Notes: generated by a model from the letters alone, not told the origin. Shown: positions 1 through 8,673, numbered from the stretch's first letter. The stretch is DNA of 64,000 nt from Pseudomonas sp. 10S4 (GCF_034344865.1 NZ_CP133774.1:2852001-2916000), one strand, 5' to 3'. Made by a program: numbers and translations.

Positions 1-136
1 CTTGAAGCATTAAAGCGCCAAGGGCGCAATAGATCGATAGGATGATGAGTATTTTTAGCGGAAACTTGATGTTGCTCGCATGAGACCGGCCCGAACGGTA
101 TTTTTTTATTGCATCAGTAACGAGATCTGAATGCAT
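1..136 (-). CDS. partial membrane protein, 5' end only (possibly a desaturase-like enzyme)
   Basis: An open frame starts at ATG 136-134 on the minus strand and runs off the window edge, giving 45 residues. About 24 polar, basic residues are followed by a hydrophobic run (FPLKILIILSIYCALGALML) that looks like a first membrane helix. It begins 18 bases after the stop of the haem-oxygenase-like gene, on the same strand, so the two probably form an operon. Polar head then helix is compatible with a membrane fatty-acid desaturase, a frequent partner of diiron enzymes, but no histidine boxes are visible in this fragment, so the function is a guess. Confidence 0.45.
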   Translation of the reverse strand, partial: MHSDLVTDAIKKYRSGRSHASNIKFPLKILIILSIYCALGALMLQ

Positions 137-153
137 GCCGCCGAGTCGGCTAG

Positions 154-915
154 TCATTGAGAAAGTTCCGTCAGCGCCGCACACCAGTTGATGTTTTCCT
201 GCATTGCCTTTAGCGAATCGCTAACGAACTGGGCCTCGTCTTCAGGGCTCACCAGAAGGTCCACCATTTGTCGTGTCATGGCAACGTGATATGCCTCGGC
301 AGGGTCGTCACCACCTACATGGCACTCGAAATACTTGAGCTGATTACGATCAACGCCATAGCTGGAACTGACCGCATCCCAAAGCGCGGAGATCATCGTA
401 TTGGCATGCATTTCGAACGAAACCATGTAGGCACAGCGCGTCACCGCCGATAAGGACGCAAGCCCCTCAAACAGATTAGTCAGGTAGGAGCCGGTAGGGT
501 CGCCAAATTCCGGTGATACAGGCTTACCCGTTAGCTTCTCAATATCGGTCTTTAATAGATTGGCGTGAAACCATTTTTCAGTATCGAGAATTTTGCTTAA
601 ACCAGGCTTGCCGTAGCGATCCATAACATAGGCTCCGCCTGTCTCGTCCCAACTTAGAAAGTTACCGACCACGCTGGTGATCTCGAGACTTCGAGGCACC
701 TCATAATTGCTCTTTATCGCCGTGAGTATTGAGTTTGCCTGCGAGCCTGCCTGGAGGTACGGAAAGGCCTGAGACATGGCCAGATAATGAGGAAGGATCT
801 CATTGACCTGTCTCTCGGTATGAACACTTCGAAACGGATGATCGTCAAGCAGATAGCGAACGTTGGCTTGCGCTTCGTCTATTACGGATACCGAGAACTC
901 ATCTTGAATGCACAT
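154..915 (-). CDS. haem-oxygenase-like diiron oxidase candidate (HDO / iron-containing redox enzyme type)
   Basis: The 253-residue protein has no signal peptide and appears all-helical. Its metal-ligand-like motifs sit in the order expected of the TenA/CADD/UndA fold: EKWFH near residue 115, SFEMHAN near 169, and a third helix near 198-213 with ECHVGGDDPAEAYH, where the His-x8-His spacing and acidic residues resemble the third-helix motif of these enzymes. Family members use a diiron site and O2 for N-oxygenation, decarboxylation or C-C cleavage on amino-acid-derived substrates. The start at 915 follows a strong Shine-Dalgarno (GGGAGGG). The gene lies upstream of a membrane-protein gene on the same strand, in an AT-rich accessory stretch beside IS debris. 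The family call is by motif only and the substrate is unknown. Its closeness to the NRPS island, with prfC between, may be coincidence. Confidence 0.5.
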   Translation of the reverse strand: MCIQDEFSVSVIDEAQANVRYLLDDHPFRSVHTERQVNEILPHYLAMSQAFPYLQAGSQANSILTAIKSNYEVPRSLEITSVVGNFLSWDETGGAYVMDRYGKPGLSKILDTEKWFHANLLKTDIEKLTGKPVSPEFGDPTGSYLTNLFEGLASLSAVTRCAYMVSFEMHANTMISALWDAVSSSYGVDRNQLKYFECHVGGDDPAEAYHVAMTRQMVDLLVSPEDEAQFVSDSLKAMQENINWCAALTELSQ

Positions 916-1365
916 AACACCCTCCCATCTTAATGTTTTTCAGGGGCAGTCACCAAAGCCGTTACTCTGAACCTGGCGAGTGACTTTAAGAAAAAACGAA
1001 ACGCATGAGGTTCTTCGAAAAAGATTCGAAGACTGATACTGCACAACATGGATCACCACATCAAGGCATCGATCGCCAGCCCCATCTCAACATAGAAAGA
1101 GCTCCGTTACAGTGAGCGTCATCGTCTTGCCTGGCACTAAGTTAATGCTTGGGGCCGATTTGATTTAAATCATCAGCCGATGTGCTTGCAGTCACGGCTC
1201 TAAAATAGCTAATAAGTCATGTGTGACGGCTGTTGAAATTACCAGGCACTTCGGCGTCGCCCAGAGTGCCTGGCGTATGATTTAGAAGATCAACTGTTTT
1301 AGTGCAGCAGAAAGTTGTATTGTTTCAAGCGCTTAAACGGTCTAAAGCAAAAACCGTTCCGAACA
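916..1365. other. AT-rich intergenic stretch with one hairpin
   Basis: No coding frame is convincing here. The minus-strand gene ending at 154 must have its promoter in this stretch. A 9-bp inverted repeat (CCAGGCACT at 1242-1250, AGTGCCTGG at 1265-1273) could form a hairpin; it may be a terminator or an old IS end. Confidence 0.4.
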
Positions 1366-1830
1366 TCACTTGCCAGCAAACCGTTTTATAATCATTCGCA
1401 GGTTTGGTAGAGCGAACAGCGTGGTCAACTGAGGAGTGGCCTTCATCAACCCTCGTAACTTCACTTTCAAATTAGCAAACTGCCGCTTGATCCCCCGGAA
1501 CGGATGCTCAACCTTGACTTGCTTCGGTGCTTTGCAATATCGATCTTGCGCTCGGCCCTGTAGTACAGCCCGCGTTATTACAACTTGGATAGGTACTGTT
1601 ACGAGCGGCGATCTGCCAAATTGCTTTATGAATTTCGTGCTCTTCGACACCGGTGTGTCCGAGGTCTTTGTACACGGCGAATTCTTCACCTGGCAGCAAA
1701 TCGGTGACCTGTGTGACGTCGGTAATGGTGGTGCCCTGTCTTTCATCCGACTCGTGGGGGGCTTGGACCAGGTGGTGACGGTGCATTTCAGCACCTCTGG
1801 GGACTTGTTCGGAGAGTCCCGAAAACCGTC
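1366..1830 (-). pseudogene. IS5-family transposase remnant (C-terminal part, frameshifted)
   Basis: The minus-strand frame ending at 1366 encodes VEHPFRGIKRQFANLKVKLRG, the conserved C-terminal E-x6-R signature region of IS5-type DDE transposases, then LTTLFALPNLRM, also typical. An overlapping frame carries DVTQVTDLLPGEEF and YKDLGHTGVEE, which match the preceding catalytic region. The pieces lie in different frames with no N-terminal part, so this is a dead fragment. Inverted-repeat ends could not be recognised. Confidence 0.65.
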
Positions 1831-2300
1831 GATATGATCCCAATTGAATTGTCAGATGACGATGCAATTTGCCTCGCGCAATACCGGTCTCGCGTCTCGT
1901 GAAGAGAATCGCAGTTATTTCGAGGCATGAAATCATTTGAAATACACTCCTCCTTGTGTTGTTCGGTCGGATATGATTTTCCGTATCATTGGATCCAATA
2001 TTGGAGCACGAATTTTGAGCCGTCAATACCTTTTAGAGAGCATCCGAAAATATTCATATTCGGATATTTACAGGGGAAATTCGGGCTGTTGGGGACGGTG
2101 CAGAGCGCGCCTCTGATCGATTGATTTCAACACCGTTCGAAACCTCACCCCCGCAGTGATTGAAGTTGCGGGTCTACACCACGCCGCCATGCTTGTAGCG
2201 TTTATAGGGGAGAGCACCCGCCGAGCATTTTTCCAGGACGAGATGCGGGCGCTGTGACCTTCAGCGGGAGGAGGCATTGCATCGGGCATTCCCGGCGGCT
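1831..2300. other. intergenic, AT-rich, no supported gene
   Basis: This lies between the IS5 remnant and the prfC promoter region. Short overlapping frames on both strands show no recognisable protein. Base composition is AT-richer than prfC, in keeping with accessory DNA. Confidence 0.4.
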
Positions 2301-2306
2301 GTTTGT

Positions 2307-2385
2307 TACAATGCCCGGTTATCTGTGTTGGCCTTTGCAATCGGCCAAAGGTACTTTTTTAACTGTGTACATACCTGCGTACACA
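2307..2385 (+). promoter_or_regulatory. prfC leader: candidate -10, alternative hairpins, inverted repeat
   Basis: TACAAT (about 2310) is a good -10 hexamer. Downstream, TTGGCC/GGCCAA and CCTTTG/CAAAGG overlap and are mutually exclusive, and the second pairing is followed by a T6 run. TGTGTAC (2364-2370) and GTACACA (2379-2385) form a perfect inverted repeat ending 16 bases before the ATG. The elements are read directly; a regulatory role is inferred. Confidence 0.3.
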
Positions 2386-2401
2386 ATCGAGATTTGAAGC
2401 G

Positions 2402-3991
2402 ATGTCCGATAGTAAAATTGTCAATGAAGTCAACGCCAGACGAACGTTTGCCATCATTTCCCACCCCGATGCCGGTAAAACCACCATCACCGAGAAGCTC
2501 TTGCTGATGGGGAAGGCGATTGCGATTGCTGGCACGGTGAAATCCCGTAAATCCGACCGCCATGCCACCTCCGACTGGATGGAAATGGAAAAGCAGCGTG
2601 GTATCTCGATTACCACGTCGGTCATGCAGTTCCCGTATCGCGACCACATGATCAACCTGCTCGACACCCCGGGCCACGAAGACTTCTCTGAAGATACCTA
2701 CCGCACCTTGACGGCAGTGGACTCGGCATTGATGGTCCTCGACGGCGGTAAGGGTGTAGAGCCACGGACTATTGCGCTGATGGACGTCTGCCGTCTGCGG
2801 GATACGCCGATTGTCAGCTTTATCAACAAACTCGACCGTGACATCCGCGACCCGATCGAACTGCTCGACGAAATCGAAGCCGTCCTGAAGATCAAGGCCG
2901 CGCCGATCACCTGGCCGATCGGTTGCTACCGCGACTTCAAGGGCGTTTATCACCTCGCCGACGACTACATCATTGTCTACACCGCCGGTCACGGCCACGA
3001 GCGCACCGATGTGAAAATCATCGAGAAGCTCGACTCCGATGAAGCCCGCGCGCACTTGGGTGACGAATACGATCGCTTCGTCGATCAGCTGGAACTGGTG
3101 CAGGGCGCCTGCCACGAATTCAATCAACAGGAATTCCTCGACGGCCAACTGACCCCGGTGTTCTTCGGTACTGCTCTGGGCAACTTCGGTGTCGATCACG
3201 TGCTCGACGCCGTGGTCAACTGGGCGCCGAAACCCCTGGCCCGTGTTGCCAATGAGCGCACCGTGGAACCGGTTGAAGAGAAGTTCGCCGGTTTCGTGTT
3301 CAAGATCCAGGCGAACATGGACCCGAAACACCGCGACCGTATTGCCTTCATGCGTATCTGCTCCGGCAAATACGAAAAAGGCATGAAGATGCGCCACGTG
3401 CGTACCGGCAAGGATGTACGGATCGGCGACGCGCTGACGTTCTTCTCCTCCGAGCGTGAGCAACTGGAAGAGGCGTTTGCCGGCGACATCATCGGCCTGC
3501 ACAACCACGGCACCATCCAGATTGGCGACACCTTCACCGAAGGCGAAGTCCTGGGTTTTACCGGTATTCCGCACTTCGCCCCGGAACTGTTCCGTCGCGT
3601 ACGCCTGCGCGATCCGCTGAAATCCAAGCAACTACGCCAGGGCCTGCAGCAATTGGCCGAAGAGGGCGCGACCCAAGTGTTCTTCCCGACGCGCAGCAAC
3701 GACATCATCCTCGGCGCCGTCGGTGTGCTGCAGTTCGATGTGGTCGCCAGCCGCTTGAAAGAGGAATACAAGGTCGAATGCTCATACGAGCCGATCACGG
3801 TGTACTCCGCCCGCTGGATCGATTGCAGCGATAAGAAGAAGCTTGAAGAGTTCAGCGTCAAGGCTGTGGAAAACCTGGCTATCGATGGCGGCGGTCACCT
3901 GACCTACCTGGCCCCGACCCGGGTCAACCTGGCACTGATGGAAGAGCGCTGGCCGGATGTGAAATTCCGTGCGACCCGTGAGCATCATTAA
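2402..3991 (+). CDS. prfC: peptide chain release factor 3 (RF3)
   Basis: RF3 is the translational GTPase that recycles RF1/RF2 from the ribosome after peptide release. The 529-residue length matches the family. The N-terminal G domain shows G1 (SHPDAGKTT, about residue 18), the switch region with [10 protein letters not shown]3 (DTPGH, about 84) and G4 (NKLD, about 142). Elongation-factor domains 2 and 3 follow. The frame is intact and GC-rich, unlike the AT-rich DNA upstream. The ATG at 2402 sits just after the leader inverted repeat. The gene appears monocistronic and ends in a clear Rho-independent terminator. Confidence 0.97.
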   Translation: MSDSKIVNEVNARRTFAIISHPDAGKTTITEKLLLMGKAIAIAGTVKSRKSDRHATSDWMEMEKQRGISITTSVMQFPYRDHMINLLDTPGHEDFSEDTYRTLTAVDSALMVLDGGKGVEPRTIALMDVCRLRDTPIVSFINKLDRDIRDPIELLDEIEAVLKIKAAPITWPIGCYRDFKGVYHLADDYIIVYTAGHGHERTDVKIIEKLDSDEARAHLGDEYDRFVDQLELVQGACHEFNQQEFLDGQLTPVFFGTALGNFGVDHVLDAVVNWAPKPLARVANERTVEPVEEKFAGFVFKIQANMDPKHRDRIAFMRICSGKYEKGMKMRHVRTGKDVRIGDALTFFSSEREQLEEAFAGDIIGLHNHGTIQIGDTFTEGEVLGFTGIPHFAPELFRRVRLRDPLKSKQLRQGLQQLAEEGATQVFFPTRSNDIILGAVGVLQFDVVASRLKEEYKVECSYEPITVYSARWIDCSDKKKLEEFSVKAVENLAIDGGGHLTYLAPTRVNLALMEERWPDVKFRATREHH

Positions 3992-4080
3992 TTTGTAGGC
4001 GCACGGATTGCTGGCGATGGTGGTTTCGAAATAGCCATCGTGAGCAAGCTTTGCTCCTACAGATTGTGTAGCGCACCCAA

Positions 4081-4110
4081 AACCCCGTTGCGAAAGCTGC
4101 GGGGTTTTTT
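4081..4110 (+). terminator. Rho-independent terminator of prfC
   Basis: AACCCCG and CGGGGTT pair around TTGCGAAAGCTG and are followed by six T residues. It lies 90 bases after the prfC stop. A degenerate REP-like stretch (about 4012-4062) sits between. Confidence 0.85.
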
Positions 4111-4165
4111 AATGCCCCGATTTCGGCCCGTTAACGCAAAAACCCTGTGGGAGCGGGCTTGCTCG

Positions 4166-5446
4166 GGTAGAAACCGGAGACATCCTTTACGTTTTAAACC
4201 GGAGACATCCTTTACAGGTGTGAAATACGGTCAGGAGGTACCTGACCATGCCCTGGAATCGAGAGTCTCCAATGGATCAACGAATCAAACTCATAGGCGA
4301 CTGGCTGCAAGGCAGCCATTCCAAAAGCGAGCTGGCCCGTCACTACGGGCTCAGCCGACCCACTTTGGACAAATGGCTTGCACGCTACGAGGCACATGGC
4401 ATTGATGGGCTAAAGGAGCTGTCACGGCGCCCGCATACGAGCCCTTTCAAAATCAGCGACGAGGTGCTTGAGTTGCTAATCGCGTACAAGCGCGAGCATC
4501 ACAGTTGGGGACCTGAAAAACTGGTGCATAACCTTAAGATCGATCATCCAGAGTTGTCTTGGCCAACGGTCAGCACGGCAGGCGAGTGGCTTAAGCGAGC
4601 AGGTCTGGTGCAAAAACGGCGCTTCCTCAATCGCCCACCAGCAGGAAAAAATCCGCTGCGCGACGCCACTGCGCCTAATCAGACATGGGCAGCGGATTTC
4701 AAAGGTGACTTCGCACTTCAGAACGGCCAACGTTGTTACCCACTTACAATTACTGATCACGTCAGTCGATTTCTATTGCTGTGCAGAGCGCAAAGCAGTG
4801 TTGCCGGCGCCCGCGAGGGTTTTGACTGGGCGTTTCGGGAGTACGGCTTGCCTGACGTAATCCGCACGGATAACGGCTCCCCCTTTGCCTCCACCGGCAT
4901 TTCACGCATCTCCAGTCTGGCGGCGTGGTGGATACGTTTAGGGATCTACCCAGAACGAATTCAGCCGGGGCGACCTGACCAGAATGGCCGTCATGAACGC
5001 ATGCATCGAACGCTCTAGGCTGCATTGCTTCATGCACCTGAACGTAACCTGGTGGAACAACAGTTGGCATTCGAACAGTTTCGACAAGAGTTCAATTACG
5101 TACGGCCTCACAAGGCTTTAGAGATGAAAGTTCCTGCGGACCTCTATGAGCCGTCAAAACGGCAGTACGACGGACGCGTGCCTGAGGCCGATTACGCTTC
5201 GGACATGACGATCCGCATGGTCAGGCAGAATGGGTCGATGAAATGGAAAGGCAAGATGATTTTCGTCAGTGAATCCTTGGCAGGTGAGGCGCTAGGACTC
5301 AAGGAAGTAGACGATGATGTTTGGGATATTTACCTCTGCAACTACCTTTTAGGCAGGCTGAAAAGCGGCGAAAGCCGCCTTTCAAGCCAACAGAAACGTA
5401 AAGGATGTCCCCGGTTTCAATCGTAAAGGATGTGTCCGTTTCTACA
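4166..5446 (+). mobile_element. IS481-type insertion sequence with tandem terminal repeats
   Basis: The left end reads GGTAGAAACCGGAGACATCC and the right end, read inward, TGTAGAAACGGACACATCC. Each is followed inside by a second copy of the AAACCGG(A/G)GACATCCTTTAC motif, so the termini carry paired repeats. TCG at 4163-4165 and again at 5447-5449 is the apparent 3-bp target duplication, and its removal rebuilds a REP. The single transposase gene has an in-frame stop, so the copy is probably immobile without help in trans. Confidence 0.8.
4248..5426 (+). pseudogene. IS481-family transposase, interrupted by an amber codon
   Basis: An N-terminal helix-turn-helix (SKSELARHYGLSRPTLDKW, about residues 25-43) is followed by an integrase core with DDE elements: WAADFKGDF, ITDHVSR, VIRTDNGSPF, and GRPDQNGRHERMHRTL carrying the last acidic region. 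At 5016-5018 a TAG stop follows HRTL. The same frame then continues for 136 residues as AALLHAP...NYVRPHKALEM, the normal C-terminal part. One nonsense change (probably AAG to TAG) thus split an otherwise complete transposase. Start at ATG 4248 or ATG 4272. Confidence 0.85.
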
Positions 5447-5522
5447 TCGCGAAAGCGGTATGTCATTCAACAGTGATGTCGACTGATACGGCCTCTTCGC
5501 GAGCAAGCCCGCTCCCACAGGT

Positions 5523-5958
5523 TTTGTGGTCTGAGCCGAGCGGCGGTGGGGCTGTTCAATTGCCATGTGACTAGTGAATGGATGGCTGTTTTTCTGCAGG
5601 TCCTACAGCGGTTTCCGATGGTTACATGTTTGGGCTACGTCACCTTGCGTCTTTGCCTACAAGTCCGCCAGAATCGGCCGGCTTGTGGGTATTGCGGGCT
5701 GCCTCTATCGTTTCCCTGTCGCTGAAAAACACAGCGGAACGGGCTTGGCGGTCCGCGGTTTTATACTCCAGGCATCTCGTCCAAAAATGGTTTCGGGCAC
5801 TTAAGTGTCAGACCTCAATGTTATGGCGGGTTGCTCAAGGATCCCCTCGGGGATGCCGGGTTTGGAGTGTTGACCGGTCCGCCAATCTTGTGCAATCCGC
5901 CACCCAATCTGCTTGGCGGCAGGCGGTGGTGATCTCAACATTCTTAATGAGGTTCATC
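5523..5958. other. non-coding leader region upstream of the DUF6124 gene
   Basis: Two frames stay open here, but their peptides have no protein-like character and overlap each other. The stretch 5821-5940 carries hairpin potential (ATCCCC at 5841-5846 with GGGGAT at 5849-5854, and GCCGCC/GGCGGC-type pairs near 5900-5925). It may be a structured leader of the downstream gene; I recall similar blocks ahead of such genes in other pseudomonads but cannot verify that here. Confidence 0.35.
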
Positions 5959-6315
5959 ATGATCAAAGATTCGCCGAATCCCCCAGAAACCGACGAAGAT
6001 TCCCCCGAGTCCATCGACTCCAAAAAATACGCAGACATCGCCGACCGCGTCCTCAGGCATTACCTCAATCCCTCGTCGCTCACCGACACCCCACGCAAAC
6101 CCAGCCCCCTTTTTCACATCGACCCCGACGCCGATAACGAAACCCTGCTGGCCCACGCCTGCGAGTCGTTGGCCTCCGCGAATGTCATGACCAGTAACCT
6201 CGCCGGGCTAGTGGAAGGCACCCATCGCAATACCCTGTTGGGAATTGCGCAAGTCATCATGCTGGGTGAACTGGCCGTGAGTCGGGCCCTCGATAACCTC
6301 GACCCGCAAAAATAG
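5959..6315 (+). CDS. DUF6124 family protein
   Basis: A 118-residue protein with the pattern of a small Pseudomonas-specific family: N-terminal NPPETDEDSPE, then a HYLNP segment, then ETLLAHACESLASANVMTSNLAG and a C-terminal helix ending RALDN. I chose ATG 5959 because family resemblance begins there and GAGG lies upstream; the longer upstream frame has no support. The function is unknown. Such genes often occur in several copies in one genome. It appears to be transcribed alone. Confidence 0.7.
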   Translation: MIKDSPNPPETDEDSPESIDSKKYADIADRVLRHYLNPSSLTDTPRKPSPLFHIDPDADNETLLAHACESLASANVMTSNLAGLVEGTHRNTLLGIAQVIMLGELAVSRALDNLDPQK

Positions 6316-6322
6316 ACGCGGC

Positions 6323-6462
6323 CCTGTGGTGAGGGGGCTTGCCCCCGTTGGGTCGCGAAGCGGCCCTATAACCGGCGACCCATTTCTCCTGGCACATCGC
6401 GCGAACCGGGTTTACGACTGCTTCGCAGCCGAACGGGAGCAAGCTCCCTCGCCACAGGTCAT
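6323..6462. repeat. REPIN-like inverted pair (GGGGGCTTGCCCCC type)
   Basis: GTGAGGGGGCTTGCCCCCGTTGG at the left faces CGAACGGGAGCAAGCTCCCTCGCCACAGG at the right, about 80 bases apart. This is a second REP subtype, also present near 39.45 and 54.85 kb. Confidence 0.7.
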
Positions 6463-6658
6463 CATTGATTTTTGAAATTGCTGTTTGGCATAACCTTTAT
6501 TCCAAACCAATCTGTCCATTGGCGGCAATTACCCTCCTTCGTTAGCGTCCTATCTGGAGAACCCGGCCGATAGGAACTAGATTTCATTCAGCGCCACGGC
6601 AACCGGGTTACGCGCCGGCAGGCACCCATGCTGCATCTCAGAAAGGATGGAATCGGCT

Positions 6659-6904
6659 ATGAGCATTTTTCAACGCGTTGTGCTGTTGCTTAAGGTTTTG
6701 GTGATGCTGTCTCTCGGAACGTCCTCGGCGTGGGCGTCCAGCCCCAGTCATCCACAGGGATTTAACGGCGTACCAGGGCATGACAGCAGCGGCCTGATGA
6801 TCGCCGCGTCGGAGCCCGAGGGGAGCAAGGGCGACGACGACTCCACGACTGACGAGCCTGATCCTGATTCAAGTGATGACGAGGAAGGCGATAGCCAATC
6901 GTAA
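6659..6904 (+). CDS. small secreted acidic protein, function unknown
   Basis: An 81-residue product whose first 25 residues form a signal peptide (hydrophobic VVLLLKVLVMLSL, then AWA as likely cleavage site). The mature part is very acidic, ending GDDDSTTDEPDPDSSDDEEG. An alternative ATG at 6647 adds four residues, but AAGGA lies too close to it, whereas spacing to 6659 is acceptable. No homologous family is recognised. It precedes the terminator that begins the left flank of the island. Confidence 0.55.
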   Translation: MSIFQRVVLLLKVLVMLSLGTSSAWASSPSHPQGFNGVPGHDSSGLMIAASEPEGSKGDDDSTTDEPDPDSSDDEEGDSQS

Positions 6905-6909
6905 ACCCC

Positions 6910-7180
6910 GGACAAAAGAAAACCCCTTCTACCGGACTGATGCGCAATCCAGGAAAAGGGGTTTGGACAACTGGTCAGAAACACCACGAACCCTGTGGGG
7001 GGGGCGGGCTTGCTCTCACATTTTTTTGGGCCACGCCGGTGACTGCTTGCCCGGCGATTTTCAAGGATCTGGAGGACTGCTCTTCGATCGGCGTCAGGGC
7101 TCGGGCGGTAAGTACAACGGCTATTACGCCACTTTTTGGTTCAGCGGTTTGAAGCATCGGACCATGCTGTTGAATGTGAT
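6910..7180. repeat. left flanking direct repeat of the island (decayed copy)
   Basis: This stretch parallels 24,445-25,665 in the same order and orientation. It has AACCCCTTCTACC...AAAAGGGGTTTGGACA (terminator), then TGGTCAGAAACACCACGAACCCTGTGG (REP head), then pieces of the 5' end of dppF and the 3' end of dppD. Most of dppF is deleted. The intact right copy lies on the other side of the NRPS island. Confidence 0.85.
7040..7180 (-). pseudogene. dppF start / dppD end remnant
   Basis: On the minus strand the remnant reads VVLTAR, then jumps to IEEQSSRSLKIAGQAVTG. In intact DppF these correspond to residues 3-8 and about 62-79. The plus-strand bases at 7041-7101 and 7102-7150 match 25,380-25,440 and 25,588-25,635. 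The junction lies at GTCAGGGC/CGGGCGG, where intact dppF has near-identical repeats about 150 bases apart. Bases 7134-7175 resemble the dppD 3' end. No function is possible. Confidence 0.85.
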
Positions 7181-7199
7181 GTCTTCGCTCCATCGGCAC

Positions 7200-7557
7200 T
7201 GGCGAATCCTTCGTCGTCAGACACGTTTGTAAGCATTATCCCCTTGAGACGTAGTTCCATTCCTTTCTCAAGTTTTTCCATTCGTTTCGCCATCGACAAT
7301 GAAATCGCGGACGGCTAAATTTGGATGGAAACCCTCAAATAGCCATAGCAGTGGCGCATGACTACTAAGTGCTTTGAATTGGATTACCGAACTCTTCCAG
7401 AAGATCGAACGCCGCTACATAGACACTCTTTCGTTTTTTAATACCAAGAGGGTGACCTCATTCGGTCGCTGTTGTCTGGAGGGCCGAGGGGGCACTCGAC
7501 GATAGCCATGAATAATCAGTATGGCGAATTGAAAATTTAAATGTTCAATAATGTTTC
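7200..7557. other. AT-rich upstream region of the biosynthetic island
   Basis: No supported gene. The composition becomes AT-rich right after the dppD remnant, marking the left island edge. It ends in the candidate promoter for the ABC-NRPS operon. Confidence 0.45.
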
Positions 7558-7594
7558 TTGACGGCGTTAATCAGTGCGTGATATTCAAACGCAC
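7558..7594 (+). promoter_or_regulatory. candidate promoter and operator of the biosynthetic operon
   Basis: TTGACG (7558-7563) and ATATTC (7581-7586) are 17 bases apart, a fair sigma-70 pair. GTGCGT (7574-7579) and ACGCAC (7589-7594) form an inverted repeat that straddles the -10 box, the geometry of a repressor site. It lies 54 bases before the first gene. No regulator gene is seen in the island, apart from the small DUF2087 gene at its right edge. Confidence 0.45.
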
Positions 7595-7647
7595 GTTGAA
7601 ACGATATGCGCAATGGATAGCTCATTTTCTTCAGGGTCAGATAAGCA

Positions 7648-8673
7648 ATGGATTGTATAAGCGTTAAAAATTTGTCTAAGACTTATCGAATCAAAGAGCG
7701 CTCGGAAGGGCCTTTCGGTTGGCTGACAGATCTCGTTTCTCCTCGATCTTCCGAAAAGACTGCTGTCGACGATGTTTCATTTACCGTTAGTCAAGGTGAA
7801 GTAGTAGGCTTTCTTGGTCCCAATGGTGCGGGAAAAACAACGACCCTGAAAATGCTTTCGGGGTTGCTCTATCCGACGGCTGGACAAATCTCGGTATTGG
7901 ACTATACACCTCAGCTGCGTAATAAAGAATTCCTCAAGTCAATTTCGCTGATCATGGGTCAGCGTCAGCAATTGATTTGGGATCTGCCGGCAATGGAAAC
8001 ATTCCGGATGAATCAGAAGATATTCGAAATCCCCGATAAACAGTTCAATCAGGTCTTTGGTTATCTGGATGAACTGTTGCAAGTGTCCAAGCTGGCCATG
8101 GTGCCAGTGCGTACGCTTTCCTTGGGCGAAAAGATGAAGTGCGAGTTAGTCGCTTCATTACTTCATGAGCCAAAGGTTTTGTTTCTCGATGAGCCGACTA
8201 TCGGGCTTGACGTAGGCGTTCAAAAAATAGTCCGGTCATTCATTAAAGACTACAGCCGCGAGCGAAATGTAAGCGTACTTCTGACGTCGCATTACATGCA
8301 GGATATCGAAGCGTTATGTGAGCGGGTCGTCGTCGTGTCAGACGGCAGGGTTTCGTTTGACGATACTCTGGAGTCTTTGCGCAAACGCATGACCAATCAC
8401 CGCATCATAACCGTGGAACTGTCCGAAGCAGCGATGGCTTCGGCACTCGGTAAGTACGGATTGGTCCGATCCGGTGATGGCTTTGCGCATGAGCTTATGG
8501 TCCCGGCGTCGGAGGTCGTTTCCGTCTGCTCGCGGGTGCTGGCAGAGCTGTCTGTACTAGATATTTCCATCAGTGATCCCCCTATTGAAGAGGCCCTGTT
8601 GAAGCTGTTCAATGACTCACAGGCAGAAGCTGCCGTGCGGGTTGAGGGCGCGTCAGGGAAGTGCGTCGCATGA
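7648..8673 (+). CDS. ABC transporter ATP-binding protein (exporter)
   Basis: A 341-residue cytoplasmic ATPase. Walker A is GPNGAGKTTT (about residue 68), the ABC signature is the slightly divergent LSLGEKMKCELVASLL (about 154), and Walker B is VLFLDEPTIGLD (about 178). A C-terminal extension of some 100 residues is typical of DrrA/NatA-type exporters. It starts an operon with two DUF990-type permeases (ATGA overlap with the next gene) and the NRPS genes, so it most likely exports the peptide product or gives self-resistance. The Shine-Dalgarno is weak (AGGG, 12 bases upstream). It is the first gene of the island. Confidence 0.88.
   Translation: MDCISVKNLSKTYRIKERSEGPFGWLTDLVSPRSSEKTAVDDVSFTVSQGEVVGFLGPNGAGKTTTLKMLSGLLYPTAGQISVLDYTPQLRNKEFLKSISLIMGQRQQLIWDLPAMETFRMNQKIFEIPDKQFNQVFGYLDELLQVSKLAMVPVRTLSLGEKMKCELVASLLHEPKVLFLDEPTIGLDVGVQKIVRSFIKDYSRERNVSVLLTSHYMQDIEALCERVVVVSDGRVSFDDTLESLRKRMTNHRIITVELSEAAMASALGKYGLVRSGDGFAHELMVPASEVVSVCSRVLAELSVLDISISDPPIEEALLKLFNDSQAEAAVRVEGASGKCVA

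Larger units (their letters stand above)
4143..5522. repeat. REPIN split by the IS element
   Basis: CTGTGGGAGCGGGCTTGCTCG ends at 4165, and the REP resumes as TCGCGAAAGCGG at 5447. Removing the IS and one TCG restores the standard REP head. The inverted partner, CGCGAGCAAGCCCGCTCCCAC, lies near 5498-5519. The loop between the two halves closely resembles the REPIN at 24.52-24.63 kb. Confidence 0.8.

Noticed and set aside
2364..2385. LexA-like site upstream of prfC (CTGTGTACATACC...)
   Set aside because: It has CTGT but no ACAG at the required spacing; the inverted repeat is TGTGTAC/GTACACA, not an SOS box.
2306..3631. Long minus-strand open frame (441 codons) opposite prfC
   Set aside because: It lies wholly antisense to an intact, conserved RF3 gene and has no recognisable domain; a codon-bias shadow in GC-rich DNA.
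4040..4405. 121-codon plus-strand frame from the prfC terminator into the IS
   Set aside because: It crosses a terminator, a REP and the IS left end; no plausible protein.
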